64,000 bases of DNA from Flavobacteriales bacterium (GTDB lineage: Bacteria > Bacteroidota > Bacteroidia > Flavobacteriales_F > PHOS-HE28). Shown one piece after another: positions 9,228 through 17,456 of this stretch. Under the pieces are notes generated by a model that was given only the letters and a program-made list of their open reading frames with translations, ran no database searches and was not told where the DNA came from. Both the position numbers and the translations under genes were made by a program. The first letter of the stretch is position 1. Each line of letters opens with the position of its first letter. The DNA lies in the NCBI GenBank assembly GCA_026129465.1, contig JAHCIA010000001.1:939964-1003963 (forward strand). Direction: 5' to 3'.

Positions 9228-9887
9228 ATGCTTCGCACCCTGGTCCTTCCCCTCCTCCTGCTGTCCTGCACGGCCTTCGCACAATCGGGTCCACCGGCCG
9301 ACGACGACCCCCGGGCCCGCGCCATCGTGGACAAACTGATGGCCAAGGCCAAGGCCTGGAAGTCCTTCGAGGGCGATTTCACCAGCCGACTGGAAAGCAC
9401 GCGTGACAAGCTGGACGTGAAACAGAGCGGCACCATGAAGGTGAAGGACAAGCGCTTCCACCTGACCCTGGACAAGAACACGGTGATCAGCGATGGCAAG
9501 ACCATCTGGACCTACAACCGCGACAACAACGAGGTGACGCTGTCCGACCCCGCCGAAATGGACCAGGAGCTCGACCCGAGCAAGATCTTCACCCAGTACG
9601 AGAAGGGGTTCAAGACCCAATTCGTGGAAGAGAAGACCGAGGGCGGCACAGCGATGCAGGTGGTGAAACTTTTCCCCCTGGAGCCGGTGAAGAAGCCCTA
9701 CCACACGGTGGTGCTGACCGTGGACAAGGCGAAGAACGAGCCGCGCGGTGTGCAGATCCTGTACAAGGACGGCAACAAGGTCACCTACACGCTATCGCGC
9801 TTCGTGGCCGACCCGCCACTGCCTGACGCGCTCTTCAACTTCGACAAGAGCAAGTATCCGGGCGTGGAGGTGAACGACATGCGCTGA
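9228..9887 (+). CDS. LolA-like outer-membrane lipoprotein carrier protein
   Basis: 219 residues with a signal peptide (MLRTLVLPLLLLSCTAFAQ). The start is fixed by that peptide and by the promoter octamer at 9213-9220; the open frame itself reaches back to 8637 inside the SET gene. The mature part follows the LolA half-barrel layout: an N-terminal helix (ARAIVDKLMAKAKAWKSFEGDF), then KQSGTMKVKDKRFHL, TVISDGKTIWTYNRDNNEVTLSD, and the C-terminal GVQILYKDGNKVTYTLSRF. It would carry lipoproteins across the periplasm from LolCDE to the outer membrane. No other lol gene is nearby. Confidence 0.85.
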   Translation: MLRTLVLPLLLLSCTAFAQSGPPADDDPRARAIVDKLMAKAKAWKSFEGDFTSRLESTRDKLDVKQSGTMKVKDKRFHLTLDKNTVISDGKTIWTYNRDNNEVTLSDPAEMDQELDPSKIFTQYEKGFKTQFVEEKTEGGTAMQVVKLFPLEPVKKPYHTVVLTVDKAKNEPRGVQILYKDGNKVTYTLSRFVADPPLPDALFNFDKSKYPGVEVNDMR

Positions 9888-9907
9888 GCGCCGGGTAATT
9901 TGGTGGC

Positions 9908-10480
9908 ATGATCGCCCTGGCCGCCGCCACGCTCCTATTCCTCGTCACCCACAGCCTTTTCGCCTCGGACAAGGCCAAGGCCATCGCGGCTGAGCGACTG
10001 CGCCTGGCACGCTGGTACCGGCTGGCCTATTCGCTTTGGTCCTCGCTCACCCTGGCCCTCGTCCTTCTCCTGTGGTGGCCATCGGCACAAGAGCTCCTCT
10101 TCGAGGTCTCCATGGCCGTTCGATCCCTGGCCTGGGTCCTGATCCTGCTGGGCGCATCGATCGCCTTGCTGGCCATCACGCGTTTCGGCGCGGCGGGCTT
10201 CATCGGTCTGGCGCCCGAACGTGAGGGCGGTCTGGTCCGCACCGGGCTCCACGCGCGGGTGCGGCACCCGATCTACACCGGCATCATCGTCATGCTGTTG
10301 GGCTGGTGCCTGGCCTGGCCCGCGATGGGCACCCTGCTCGTGGCCGCGATGATGCTCGCCTATCTTCCCATCGGCATGCGGCTGGAGGAAAGGAAGCTCA
10401 TCGCGCTGTTCGGTGGGGAATACGAACGCTACCGCCGCGAGGTCCCTGCCCTGTGGCCACGCCTGCTTGCGGGTCGCTGA
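9908..10480 (+). CDS. Isoprenylcysteine/phospholipid methyltransferase-like membrane protein
   Basis: 190 residues with about five hydrophobic segments. The C-terminal half carries the ICMT/PEMT-type SAM-binding pattern: GLVRTGLHARVRHPIYTG (R-H-P-x-Y-x-G) and, after two helices, EERKLIALFGGEYERYRREVPALWP (E-E-x-x-L…F-x-x-E-Y-x-x-Y). It likely methylates a membrane or small lipid-like substrate; the target cannot be told from sequence. Starts 20 bases after the lolA-like gene, with TAATTTGG 4 bases before its ATG. Its stop codon TGA directly abuts the reverse-strand stop of the RDD gene, giving TGATCA with no spacer. Confidence 0.8.
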   Translation: MIALAAATLLFLVTHSLFASDKAKAIAAERLRLARWYRLAYSLWSSLTLALVLLLWWPSAQELLFEVSMAVRSLAWVLILLGASIALLAITRFGAAGFIGLAPEREGGLVRTGLHARVRHPIYTGIIVMLLGWCLAWPAMGTLLVAAMMLAYLPIGMRLEERKLIALFGGEYERYRREVPALWPRLLAGR

Positions 10481-11221
10481 TCATTTCCTTTCCCATGGAC
10501 CACCCGCCGCGCCCTGCATGCCGGTGAGGTACACATGGTCCGCCAACACGGCCTGCAGGAACTCCATCGCCTTGAGTCCACTTCCCTCGTCGCCCACGAT
10601 GCGGCGCACCTTGCTGGCGAGTTCCTCCATCAAGGCCCAGCGATCGCCTTGCGTGTTGTGGAGCACATCGCGGACCATCCGGGCCTGCGCATCGCTGAGG
10701 CGGATGGCGCCGGGGAAGCGCACCCGGTGTTCGGGCTCCACCTCCGCCATGAGCGTGTCGCGCAGCCGCAACCGCGGCTTGAGGCTCACCACCGTGGTGC
10801 CTGCGGCGATGTCGCCCAGCCGCTGTCCCTTGCCGTTGACCAGGATCACCACGAAGCCCAGCAGGTAGAAGCCGTCGATCAGCCGCAGCACCCAGCGCAA
10901 CAGGTACTGGCCCAGCCGGGGTTTGCCGCCGTCCATGCGCGCCACGCGGATCTTGCGGTGGATCTTGCCGATGCTCTTGCCATCGAGCACCAGTTCGCAG
11001 ATGAGGTGATAGAAGAAGTATGGCAGGAGGACCAGCAGGAAGAAGACCACCGCCCAGACACCCTCAGGAGCGCCCGAGATGCCCAGGATGAAGATCCAGG
11101 TGATGGACCAGGCGAAGATCACCAGCTTGTCGATGACCCACGCCCAGATGCGGTCGCCCAAGGGGGCCACCTCATGGCTGAGCACCACGTTCTGCGCTGA
11201 TTCGATGCCGACCTCGTCCAT
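10481..11221 (-). CDS. RDD family membrane protein
   Basis: 246 residues from MDEVGIESAQNVVLSHEVAPLGDR; a longer frame to 11263 adds a non-conserved, Arg/Pro-rich start. The RDD pattern is clear: the R and D of LGDRIWAWVIDKL in the first helix, KSIGKIHRKIRVARMDGGKPRLGQYLLRWVLRLID, and GKGQRLGDIAAGTTVV. The C-terminal 90 residues are soluble and helical (IRLSDAQARMVRDVLHNTQG…), an extension found in members linked to SpoIIM genes. Divergent from the SpoIIM-MoxR-DUF58 operon, with only 75 bases between starts, so the two probably share control. Confidence 0.92.
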   Translation of the reverse strand: MDEVGIESAQNVVLSHEVAPLGDRIWAWVIDKLVIFAWSITWIFILGISGAPEGVWAVVFFLLVLLPYFFYHLICELVLDGKSIGKIHRKIRVARMDGGKPRLGQYLLRWVLRLIDGFYLLGFVVILVNGKGQRLGDIAAGTTVVSLKPRLRLRDTLMAEVEPEHRVRFPGAIRLSDAQARMVRDVLHNTQGDRWALMEELASKVRRIVGDEGSGLKAMEFLQAVLADHVYLTGMQGAAGGPWERK

Positions 11222-11267
11222 ATATGACCGTTGCGGGGACGCTCCCGGGGCGAAGATGCGCAATGGC

Positions 11268-11275
11268 TATGTTTG
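11268..11275 (+). promoter_or_regulatory. Putative -7 box TATGTTTG of the SpoIIM-MoxR-DUF58 operon
   Basis: TATGTTTG is an exact match to TAnnTTTG and lies 21 bases before the ATG of the first operon gene, inside the 75-base divergent gap. Confidence 0.55.
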
Positions 11276-11296
11276 GCCGTTGCCCCGACCGTACGC

Positions 11297-12274
11297 ATGC
11301 GCGAAGCCGCCTTCATCCATCGCAACAAGGCCCGGTGGCAGCGGCTGGAGGAGATGCTCACGGGCCTGCACCGGCTCAGCGGCGATGAAGCGGCCGAGCT
11401 CTACATCGCGCTGAACGACGACCTGGGCTACGCGCGCACCTTCTACCCCGCCAGCGACCTGCCTGCCTACCTCAACGGCCTGGCGGTGCGGCTGCACCAG
11501 CACATCCACCGCAACGAGCGCACCCCGCGTGGGCGCTTCATCACCTTCTGGCGCCGCGAGGTGCCACTGGCCATGGCCGCCACCCGCCGGGAACTGCTGA
11601 CAAGCTCCGCCATCTTCATCACCGCCGCGCTCATCGGCGCGCTCTCGGCCATGCACGATCCCACCTTCGTGCGCCTGATCCTGGGCGACCATTATGTGGA
11701 CATGACCCTGGAGAACATCCGCAACGGCGAACCCATGGCCGTGTATGGCCGCGAAAGCCAGGAGCTCATGTTCCTGGGGATCACGATCAACAACATCCGG
11801 GTGGCCATGCTGTGCTTCGCGGCCGGGCTACTGGCGGGCCTGGGCACGGCTTGCATCCTGGTCTTCAACGGCATCATGGTGGGCGCTTTCCAATGGTTCT
11901 TCCATGAACAGGGGGTGCTGCGCGAAAGCCTGCTGAGCATCTGGATGCACGGCACGCTGGAGATCGGGGCCATCGTCATCGCCGGTGCGGCCGGACTGGT
12001 CCTGGGCAATGGCATGCTCTTCCCCGGCACCTATACCCGCGCGGAGCGATTCCGCCACAACGCCAGGCTGGGCCTGAAGGTGGTGATGGGCCTGGTACCG
12101 ATCTTCATCATCGCCGGCTTCATCGAGAGTTTCCTCACGCGCCATGCGCTCGCCATGCCCAGCTGGGCGGCAGCGCTCATCATCGGTCTTTCCCTCGCCT
12201 TCCTCCTCTGGTACTTCATCCTCCTACCCCACCATGCAGCCCGCACAGCCCATCCTGCTGAGACAGGTCCGTGA
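11297..12274 (+). CDS. Stage II sporulation protein M-like membrane protein (SpoIIM/DUF95)
   Basis: 325 residues. The N-terminal cytoplasmic helical part starts MREAAFIHRNKARWQRLEEML and is typical for the non-sporulating SpoIIM family. About five transmembrane helices follow, with the conserved motifs FLGITINNIRVAMLCFAAGL, FNGIMVGAF and HGTLEIGAIVIAGAAGLVLG. Members always sit near MoxR/DUF58 genes, as here; in Bacteroidota they are thought to be part of a membrane complex, not sporulation. The start is chosen after the TATGTTTG octamer; the frame reaches to 11231 without conserved sequence. The 3' end overlaps the next gene by 41 bases. Confidence 0.93.
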   Translation: MREAAFIHRNKARWQRLEEMLTGLHRLSGDEAAELYIALNDDLGYARTFYPASDLPAYLNGLAVRLHQHIHRNERTPRGRFITFWRREVPLAMAATRRELLTSSAIFITAALIGALSAMHDPTFVRLILGDHYVDMTLENIRNGEPMAVYGRESQELMFLGITINNIRVAMLCFAAGLLAGLGTACILVFNGIMVGAFQWFFHEQGVLRESLLSIWMHGTLEIGAIVIAGAAGLVLGNGMLFPGTYTRAERFRHNARLGLKVVMGLVPIFIIAGFIESFLTRHALAMPSWAAALIIGLSLAFLLWYFILLPHHAARTAHPAETGP

Positions 12275-13103
12275 CTTCGGACAGATCGTGACCGACACCT
12301 TCCGCTTCCTGCGCCAGGAGGGGCGGCCGCTCTTCAGCGCCATCGCCGCCACCTGCCTGCCCCTGGCCCTGCTGGCGGGTTTCCTGGTGGGCAAGACCGT
12401 GGGCGACTTCCAGCGCATGATCATGGCGGGCGGCTTCGAAGACTTCGACAATTTCGGTCAACTGGGCCTGGCCTTGCTCGGCTATTTCGGGATCATCCTG
12501 GTGTATGTGCAGCTCATCGCCATGGTGAACGAATATCTACGTGCCTACCACCTGGGCGAGCACCACGGCATGCGGGCGGGCGACCTGTGGCGGCGCGGCG
12601 CATCGCAATGGGGCAGCTACTTCGGCATCACCTTCCTCATCGGTCTGCTGTCGGTGGTGGGCATCATCCTGTGCATCCTGCCCGGCATCTGGATCGGTGT
12701 CGCGCTGGTCCTCGCCAATGCCTCGCACGCCATCGAACGCACCGGGGCCACCGGTGGTCTCAAGCGCAGCTTTGCACTGATGAAGGACCGCTGGTGGGAG
12801 ACCTTCGGCCTGGTCATCGTCGTGACACTGATCCAGAGTGTCATCGCCATGGCGTTGATGCTGCCGTTGACGATCATCTCCTTCGCCGTGGGGATCAACA
12901 CGGCGATGGATGATGGCGGACCCGATGCGATGCTGGGCTGGTACGGCACCTACATGGCCGTCAGCACCATGGTGCAGACGGGACTGAACATGCTCACCTA
13001 TCCGATCGTGATCGTGGCGGTCGCCATGAAGTACTTCACCGTCGTGGAGGAGAAGGAAGGCCTGGGCCTGAAGCAGCGGATCGAAGGATTCGACCAGGCC
13101 TGA
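12234..13103 (+). CDS. Polytopic membrane protein of the MoxR-DUF58 operon
   Basis: 289 residues from MQPAQPILLRQVRDFGQIVTDTFRFLRQ; about six transmembrane segments. Features include LCILPGIWIGVALVLANASHAIERTGATGGLKRSFALMKDRWWETFGLVIVV spread over several helices. The pattern P-G-I-W…A…S…L-K-x-R-W-W-x-x-F-G resembles GDPDase-membrane-domain-like and YciC-type proteins (inference). It starts inside the end of the SpoIIM gene (41-base overlap), 4 bases before the DUF4129 gene. No enzymatic motif is visible; it may be a structural part of the membrane complex encoded here. Confidence 0.75.
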   Translation: MQPAQPILLRQVRDFGQIVTDTFRFLRQEGRPLFSAIAATCLPLALLAGFLVGKTVGDFQRMIMAGGFEDFDNFGQLGLALLGYFGIILVYVQLIAMVNEYLRAYHLGEHHGMRAGDLWRRGASQWGSYFGITFLIGLLSVVGIILCILPGIWIGVALVLANASHAIERTGATGGLKRSFALMKDRWWETFGLVIVVTLIQSVIAMALMLPLTIISFAVGINTAMDDGGPDAMLGWYGTYMAVSTMVQTGLNMLTYPIVIVAVAMKYFTVVEEKEGLGLKQRIEGFDQA

Positions 13104-13107
13104 GGCG

Positions 13108-13809
13108 ATGACCCGGTGGTGCCTCCTGTTGCTGGCCGTGGGCGCGTTCCTGACAGGACCCGTTCCGCTGCGCGCGCAAGCACCACCCGACGCGCCTGTG
13201 GAACTGCGGTCCTTCGATGGCGGCGAACTGGAGAAGCTGCGGAACGATCCGGCATACCAGTACGAACGCGATCTGCGCCGCGCACCCACACCCTGGGAGC
13301 GTTTCAAGGAATGGATGAGGGAATGGCTGCGGCGCATCCTCGGTTCGCGCGCCGGCGGCTGGGTGGCTGAGCACATCATCTACATCATCGTCATCGTGGT
13401 GATCGTCTTCGCCGTGGTGATGCTGAGCCGCAGTGGCCTGCAACGCGTGTTCCACGGCGCGCCGCGCGCCCAGGCCCGGGTGCAGGCCGTGGAGGAGGAC
13501 ATCCGTGAACTGGACCTGCGGGCCCTGCTGGGGGAAGCGGAACGATCGGGCGACCTGCGCCGTGCCATACGGTTGCACTATCTGCTGGTGCTGCGCGCGC
13601 TGGTGGACCGCGGCCTGCTGGAATGGAGTCCCGACCATACGGACCGCGAGTACGCCGCACAGCTGCAGGATGGTGCGCTGCGTGCGGCCTTCCAGCGCTC
13701 GGCACGCGTGTTCCAATGGGTGTGGTACGGTGAACTGCCGCTGGACCGCGCACGCTATGAGGTGCTGCGCGCATCCTTCCAAGGCCTGCACGAAAAGGAC
13801 GCCGCATGA
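13108..13809 (+). CDS. DUF4129 domain-containing membrane protein
   Basis: 233 residues. A signal-like N-terminus (MTRWCLLLLAVGAFLTGPVPLRAQ) is followed by an extracytoplasmic segment. A single strong transmembrane helix (IIYIIVIVVIVFAVVML) and a cytoplasmic tail come next. The tail holds the DUF4129 signature RRAIRLHYLLVLRALVDRGLLEWSPDHTDREYAAQL. In other bacteria DUF4129 proteins accompany MoxR and DUF58 proteins. Stop and next start share ATGA at 13806-13809, so translation is coupled. Confidence 0.88.
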   Translation: MTRWCLLLLAVGAFLTGPVPLRAQAPPDAPVELRSFDGGELEKLRNDPAYQYERDLRRAPTPWERFKEWMREWLRRILGSRAGGWVAEHIIYIIVIVVIVFAVVMLSRSGLQRVFHGAPRAQARVQAVEEDIRELDLRALLGEAERSGDLRRAIRLHYLLVLRALVDRGLLEWSPDHTDREYAAQLQDGALRAAFQRSARVFQWVWYGELPLDRARYEVLRASFQGLHEKDAA

Positions 13810-14996
13810 ACCGCACGGAGAAACGGCTGCTCATCGGCCTGGCCGGGCTCATCATCGCCCTGGCCGTATTCGAGGCGTCCATTCCGCGCCCGGTGGACTG
13901 GTCGCCCTCCTTCAGCCGCCACCACACCAGGCCCTACGGTGCGAAGCTGGTGTATGAACGCCTCACGGACCTGTTCCCCGCCGTGGTGCCCGTGACGGAC
14001 CCACCCTACCTGGCCACGCGGCAAAGGCTGCATGCGGGCGAGGCCGATCGTCACCCGGTGAACCACCTCTACATCAACAACGGCTTCCAGGTGGAGCGCG
14101 GCCCGGCCGAGAACCTGCTCGCGCTGGTGGAAGCCGGCGATCACCTGCTCATCGCCGCGGAATGGTTCGCGGGAGCGTTCGCCGATACGCTCCACCTGGA
14201 CACCGATCGCCTCCGCTGGGGCTGGACCGAGGACACCACGGAGATCCGCTTCGTGGGCGAGCCGCGCATCGCGCCCGGCGTGTTCCGCTTCTCCCGCGGC
14301 TTCCCCGGTGCGCACTTCACCCGCTACGACAGCAGCCGCACGCGTGTGCTGGCCGTGGATGGCGCATCCAACCCCGTGCTGCTGGAAATGGCGCATGGCG
14401 CAGGACGCATCGTGCTGTGCAGCGCGCCACTCGCCTTCACCAACCACAACCTGCTGAAGGACCGCAACGCCACCTTCCTGGCCGGGGCGCTCAGCGTATT
14501 GCCGGAGTACCCCGTGCATTGGGACGAGCACCTGAAGGTGGGCCGCATGGAGGCGAGCACGCCCCTGCGTTACATCCTCTCGCAACCCGCGCTGCGCTGG
14601 GCCTGGTACCTGGCGCTGGCACTGATCGCCCTGTACATGGTGCTGCACGCCCGCAGGCGCCAGCGCGCGATACCCGTGGTGAAGCCGCCGCGCAACGCCT
14701 CGCGCGAACTGCTCGGAAACATCGGACGCCTCTATTGGCACCAGGCCGACCACCAGGACATGGCGCGCCGCATGATCCTCCACTTCAAGGAGGAGGTGAA
14801 ACTGCGCACACACCTGCGCACCTTCGCCTACGACCAGGCCACCTTCCACCACCTGGCCGCCAAGACCGGTCTGCCGGAGGGCGAAGTGGAGCAACGCCTG
14901 CGCATGTTGGAGGGGATCGAAGCGGGGAACCGCATTAACGAGGAACAACTGCTCCGGCTGAGCAACGAACTGCACGACCTACGACAACAGCTATGA
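13806..14996 (+). CDS. DUF4350 domain-containing membrane protein
   Basis: 396 residues. There is an N-terminal helix (RLLIGLAGLIIALAVFEASI). The extracytoplasmic DUF4350 region begins SPSFSRHHTRPYGAKLVYERLTDLFP, the usual S…P-Y-G-x-x-L-x-x-x-L pattern, and contains VEAGDHLLIAAEWF. A second helix (WAWYLALALIALYMVLHARRR) precedes a helical C-terminal cytoplasmic part. It has the GATase-like fold often predicted for this family, but no catalytic residues can be named. Overlaps both neighbours by ATGA (13806 and 14993). Confidence 0.87.
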   Translation: MNRTEKRLLIGLAGLIIALAVFEASIPRPVDWSPSFSRHHTRPYGAKLVYERLTDLFPAVVPVTDPPYLATRQRLHAGEADRHPVNHLYINNGFQVERGPAENLLALVEAGDHLLIAAEWFAGAFADTLHLDTDRLRWGWTEDTTEIRFVGEPRIAPGVFRFSRGFPGAHFTRYDSSRTRVLAVDGASNPVLLEMAHGAGRIVLCSAPLAFTNHNLLKDRNATFLAGALSVLPEYPVHWDEHLKVGRMEASTPLRYILSQPALRWAWYLALALIALYMVLHARRRQRAIPVVKPPRNASRELLGNIGRLYWHQADHQDMARRMILHFKEEVKLRTHLRTFAYDQATFHHLAAKTGLPEGEVEQRLRMLEGIEAGNRINEEQLLRLSNELHDLRQQL

Positions 14997-16006
14997 CGAT
15001 GACCGAAGACACGAACACACCAGCGGGCAACGGCCCCGAGGAGTTCAAGCCCTCCCTCCCGCTTACCGAGCTGCAACAGGCCACACAACGCCTTCGCGCA
15101 GCGATCGCCACGGTGATCGTGGGCCAGGACCATGTGGTGGACCTCTTGCTCACCGCCTTGTTGAGCGACGGCCATGTGCTGATCGAGGGCAATCCGGGGC
15201 TGGCCAAGACGCTTACGGCGAAGCTTCTGGCCCGATGCGTGGACACCGGCTTCGCGCGAATCCAGTTCACGCCCGACCTGATGCCCAGCGACCTGATCGG
15301 CACCAGCGTCTTCGACCCGCGCACCACCGAGTTCACCTTCCGCCCCGGTCCCATCTTCAGCAACATCGTGCTGGTGGACGAGATCAACCGGGCGCCCGCG
15401 AAAACGCAGAGCGCGCTGTTCGAGGCCATGGAGGAACGGCAGATCACCGTGGATGGCCGCACCTGGCCACTGCCTCCACCTTTCATGATCGTGGCCACGC
15501 AGAACCCCATCGAACAGGAGGGCACCTACCGCCTGCCGGAGGCGCAACTGGACCGCTTCTTCTTCAAGATCACCGTGGACTACCCTTCGCTGGCCGAGGA
15601 GCTACTCATTCTGGAACGCGCCGCGGCACCGGGCGACCTGCTGAAGGTGGACCCCGTGAAGCCGGTGATCACCACCGCGGAACTGGCCCATGCACGAGCG
15701 CTCGCCCGCCAGGTGCACGTGGAACCCGCGCTGCTGAAGTACATCGCCACCATCGTGGACCGCACCCGGCACGACGGTGCCTTGATGCTGGGCGCTTCGC
15801 CCCGCGCCTCACTCGCGATACTCGCCGCCGCACGCGCCACGGCGGCCATGGACGGACGTGATTTCGTCACCCCCGAGGATGTCCGCTTCGTGGCCGTGCA
15901 TGTGCTGCGCCACCGTGTGCAACTCACGCCCGAACGCGAGATGGAAGGCCTCACACCGGACCAGGTGATCGACCTGCTGGTGAAAGGCATCGAAGTGCCA
16001 CGATGA
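14993..16006 (+). CDS. MoxR family AAA+ ATPase
   Basis: 337 residues. Motifs: Walker A EGNPGLAKT (MoxR proteins use GxPGxAKT), the insertion FTPDLMPSDLIG and TFRPGPIF, Walker B NIVLVDEINRAPAKTQSALFEAMEE, sensor 1 VATQNPIEQEGTYRLPEAQLDRF. The C-terminal lid contains LGASPRASLAILAAARATAA. MoxR ATPases act as chaperones that mature or remodel partner VWA/DUF58 proteins; the DUF58 gene follows with an ATGA overlap at 16003. ATG 14993 overlaps the previous stop; ATG 14999 is an alternative. Confidence 0.96.
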   Translation: MTMTEDTNTPAGNGPEEFKPSLPLTELQQATQRLRAAIATVIVGQDHVVDLLLTALLSDGHVLIEGNPGLAKTLTAKLLARCVDTGFARIQFTPDLMPSDLIGTSVFDPRTTEFTFRPGPIFSNIVLVDEINRAPAKTQSALFEAMEERQITVDGRTWPLPPPFMIVATQNPIEQEGTYRLPEAQLDRFFFKITVDYPSLAEELLILERAAAPGDLLKVDPVKPVITTAELAHARALARQVHVEPALLKYIATIVDRTRHDGALMLGASPRASLAILAAARATAAMDGRDFVTPEDVRFVAVHVLRHRVQLTPEREMEGLTPDQVIDLLVKGIEVPR

Positions 16007-17337
16007 TCCCCTTCCTCCGATCGCTCTTCCTCACCCGCCGTGCCTTCCTGGCCGGATGGGCCTGCGTCTTGCTGGCCCTGGTGGGTTGGGTGTGGGCGCC
16101 CGCGTTCGTCATCGCCAAGCTGGCACTGCTGCTGCTGGTGCTCGCGTTCGGCGCCGATCTGTTCATGCTCTTCGGACGTCGCACGGGCCTGTCCGCGAAA
16201 CGACGTACGCTGGAGCGCTGGAGCAATGGCGACCCCAACCCGGTGGACCTGCTCCTGGAAAGCGGCTACGGCACGGACATGCGGGTGCGCATCCTGGACG
16301 AACTGCCGATCCAATTGCAGAAGCGCGACCTGGTGCTGGGCGGTCCGCTGCCAGCCTGGGGCCGTGCCACCTACAGCTATACGGTACGCCCCGTGCGGCG
16401 CGGCGTATACCGGTACGGTGCCATCCGTGCTTTCGTCACCGGCCCTGTCGGTCTGGCGGAGCGGCGCTTCAGCCTGGCGCAGGACCAGGAGGTGGCGGTC
16501 TATCCCAGCTACCTGCAACTGAGGCGCTACGAGCTGCTCGCCATCCACGACCGGCTGGTGATGGCCGGTGTGAAGCGCATCCGCCGTATCGCGCAGCACG
16601 CCGAGTTCGAGCGCATCAAGGATTATGTGCCCGGCGATGACCGCCGCACGGTGAACTGGAAGGCGAGCGCGCGCCGCGGCCGCCTGATGGTGAACCAGTA
16701 CCAGGACGAAAAAGCGCAACAGGTCTTCGCACTGGTGGACGGCGGCCGCGTGATGAAGATGCCCTTCGGCGGCATGAGCCTGCAGGACCACGCGATCAAC
16801 GCGGCGCTCACCATCAGCAGCATCGCCATGCGCAAGGAGGACAAGGCGGGGCTGATCACTTTCAGCGACAAGGTGCACGACGTGGTGCAGGCTTCCCGCC
16901 AGCGCGGACACATGCGCCGCATCATGGAAGTGCTCTACCGTCAGGAGACCGACCACCGCGAGACCGATGTGGAGGCCCTCTTCGCCACCGTGCGCCGCTG
17001 GATACACCAACGCAGTCTGCTGCTGCTCTTCACCAATTTCGAGAGCACCATCGCCCTCCACCGCCAACTGCCCTACCTGCAACGTCTCGCACGCCAGCAC
17101 CTGGTGGTGCCGATCTTCTTCCTCAACACCGAACTGGACGCCGATCTGCGCAGCAAGCCCCTGGACACCGAGGAGGTCTATGTGCGCACCATCATTGAAC
17201 AAGCGGTGCATGAAAAGCGCCTCATCGCGCGCGAGCTGGAGCGCCATGGCATGCCAGCCATCCTCTGCCGCCCGGAGGACCTCACCGTGAGTGTGATCAA
17301 CCGCTATCTGGAGATCAAGGCCAGGGGGGTGCTGTAG
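16003..17337 (+). CDS. DUF58 domain-containing protein, MoxR partner
   Basis: 444 residues. Two N-terminal transmembrane helices (RAFLAGWACVLLALVGWVWAPAFVIAKLALLLLVLAFG) are followed by a beta-rich segment. The DUF58 core comes next: HAEFERIKDYVPGDDRRTVNWKASARRGRLMVNQYQDEK, then QQVFALVDGGRVMKMPF. In canonical members the last segment reads D-x-S-x-S-M; here it is DGGRVM, so the VWA metal site is degenerate. The C-terminus has the VWA-like LLLFTNFE and a final helix. It is the last gene of the operon, overlapping the MoxR stop by ATGA. Convergent with the TonB receptor gene. Confidence 0.93.
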   Translation: MIPFLRSLFLTRRAFLAGWACVLLALVGWVWAPAFVIAKLALLLLVLAFGADLFMLFGRRTGLSAKRRTLERWSNGDPNPVDLLLESGYGTDMRVRILDELPIQLQKRDLVLGGPLPAWGRATYSYTVRPVRRGVYRYGAIRAFVTGPVGLAERRFSLAQDQEVAVYPSYLQLRRYELLAIHDRLVMAGVKRIRRIAQHAEFERIKDYVPGDDRRTVNWKASARRGRLMVNQYQDEKAQQVFALVDGGRVMKMPFGGMSLQDHAINAALTISSIAMRKEDKAGLITFSDKVHDVVQASRQRGHMRRIMEVLYRQETDHRETDVEALFATVRRWIHQRSLLLLFTNFESTIALHRQLPYLQRLARQHLVVPIFFLNTELDADLRSKPLDTEEVYVRTIIEQAVHEKRLIARELERHGMPAILCRPEDLTVSVINRYLEIKARGVL

Positions 17338-17456
17338 CAGGCCCATCCCCGATGCCCCTCGTCGCCTTCCAGGACGACCTGTGACATGCGTGAAAAGTCG
17401 CTCCGAAGGCGGAAAGCAGAGGGTGGAATGATGATTATGAAAGGTCGAAGGACCGG

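Noticed and set aside
10478-10483. Abutting convergent stop codons TGATCA
   Set aside because: Interesting as compaction only; single occurrence and no functional meaning can be supported.
15580-17346. 588-codon minus-strand frame opposite MoxR/DUF58
   Set aside because: Overlaps two clear genes and has no recognisable domain; antisense effect of GC-rich codons.
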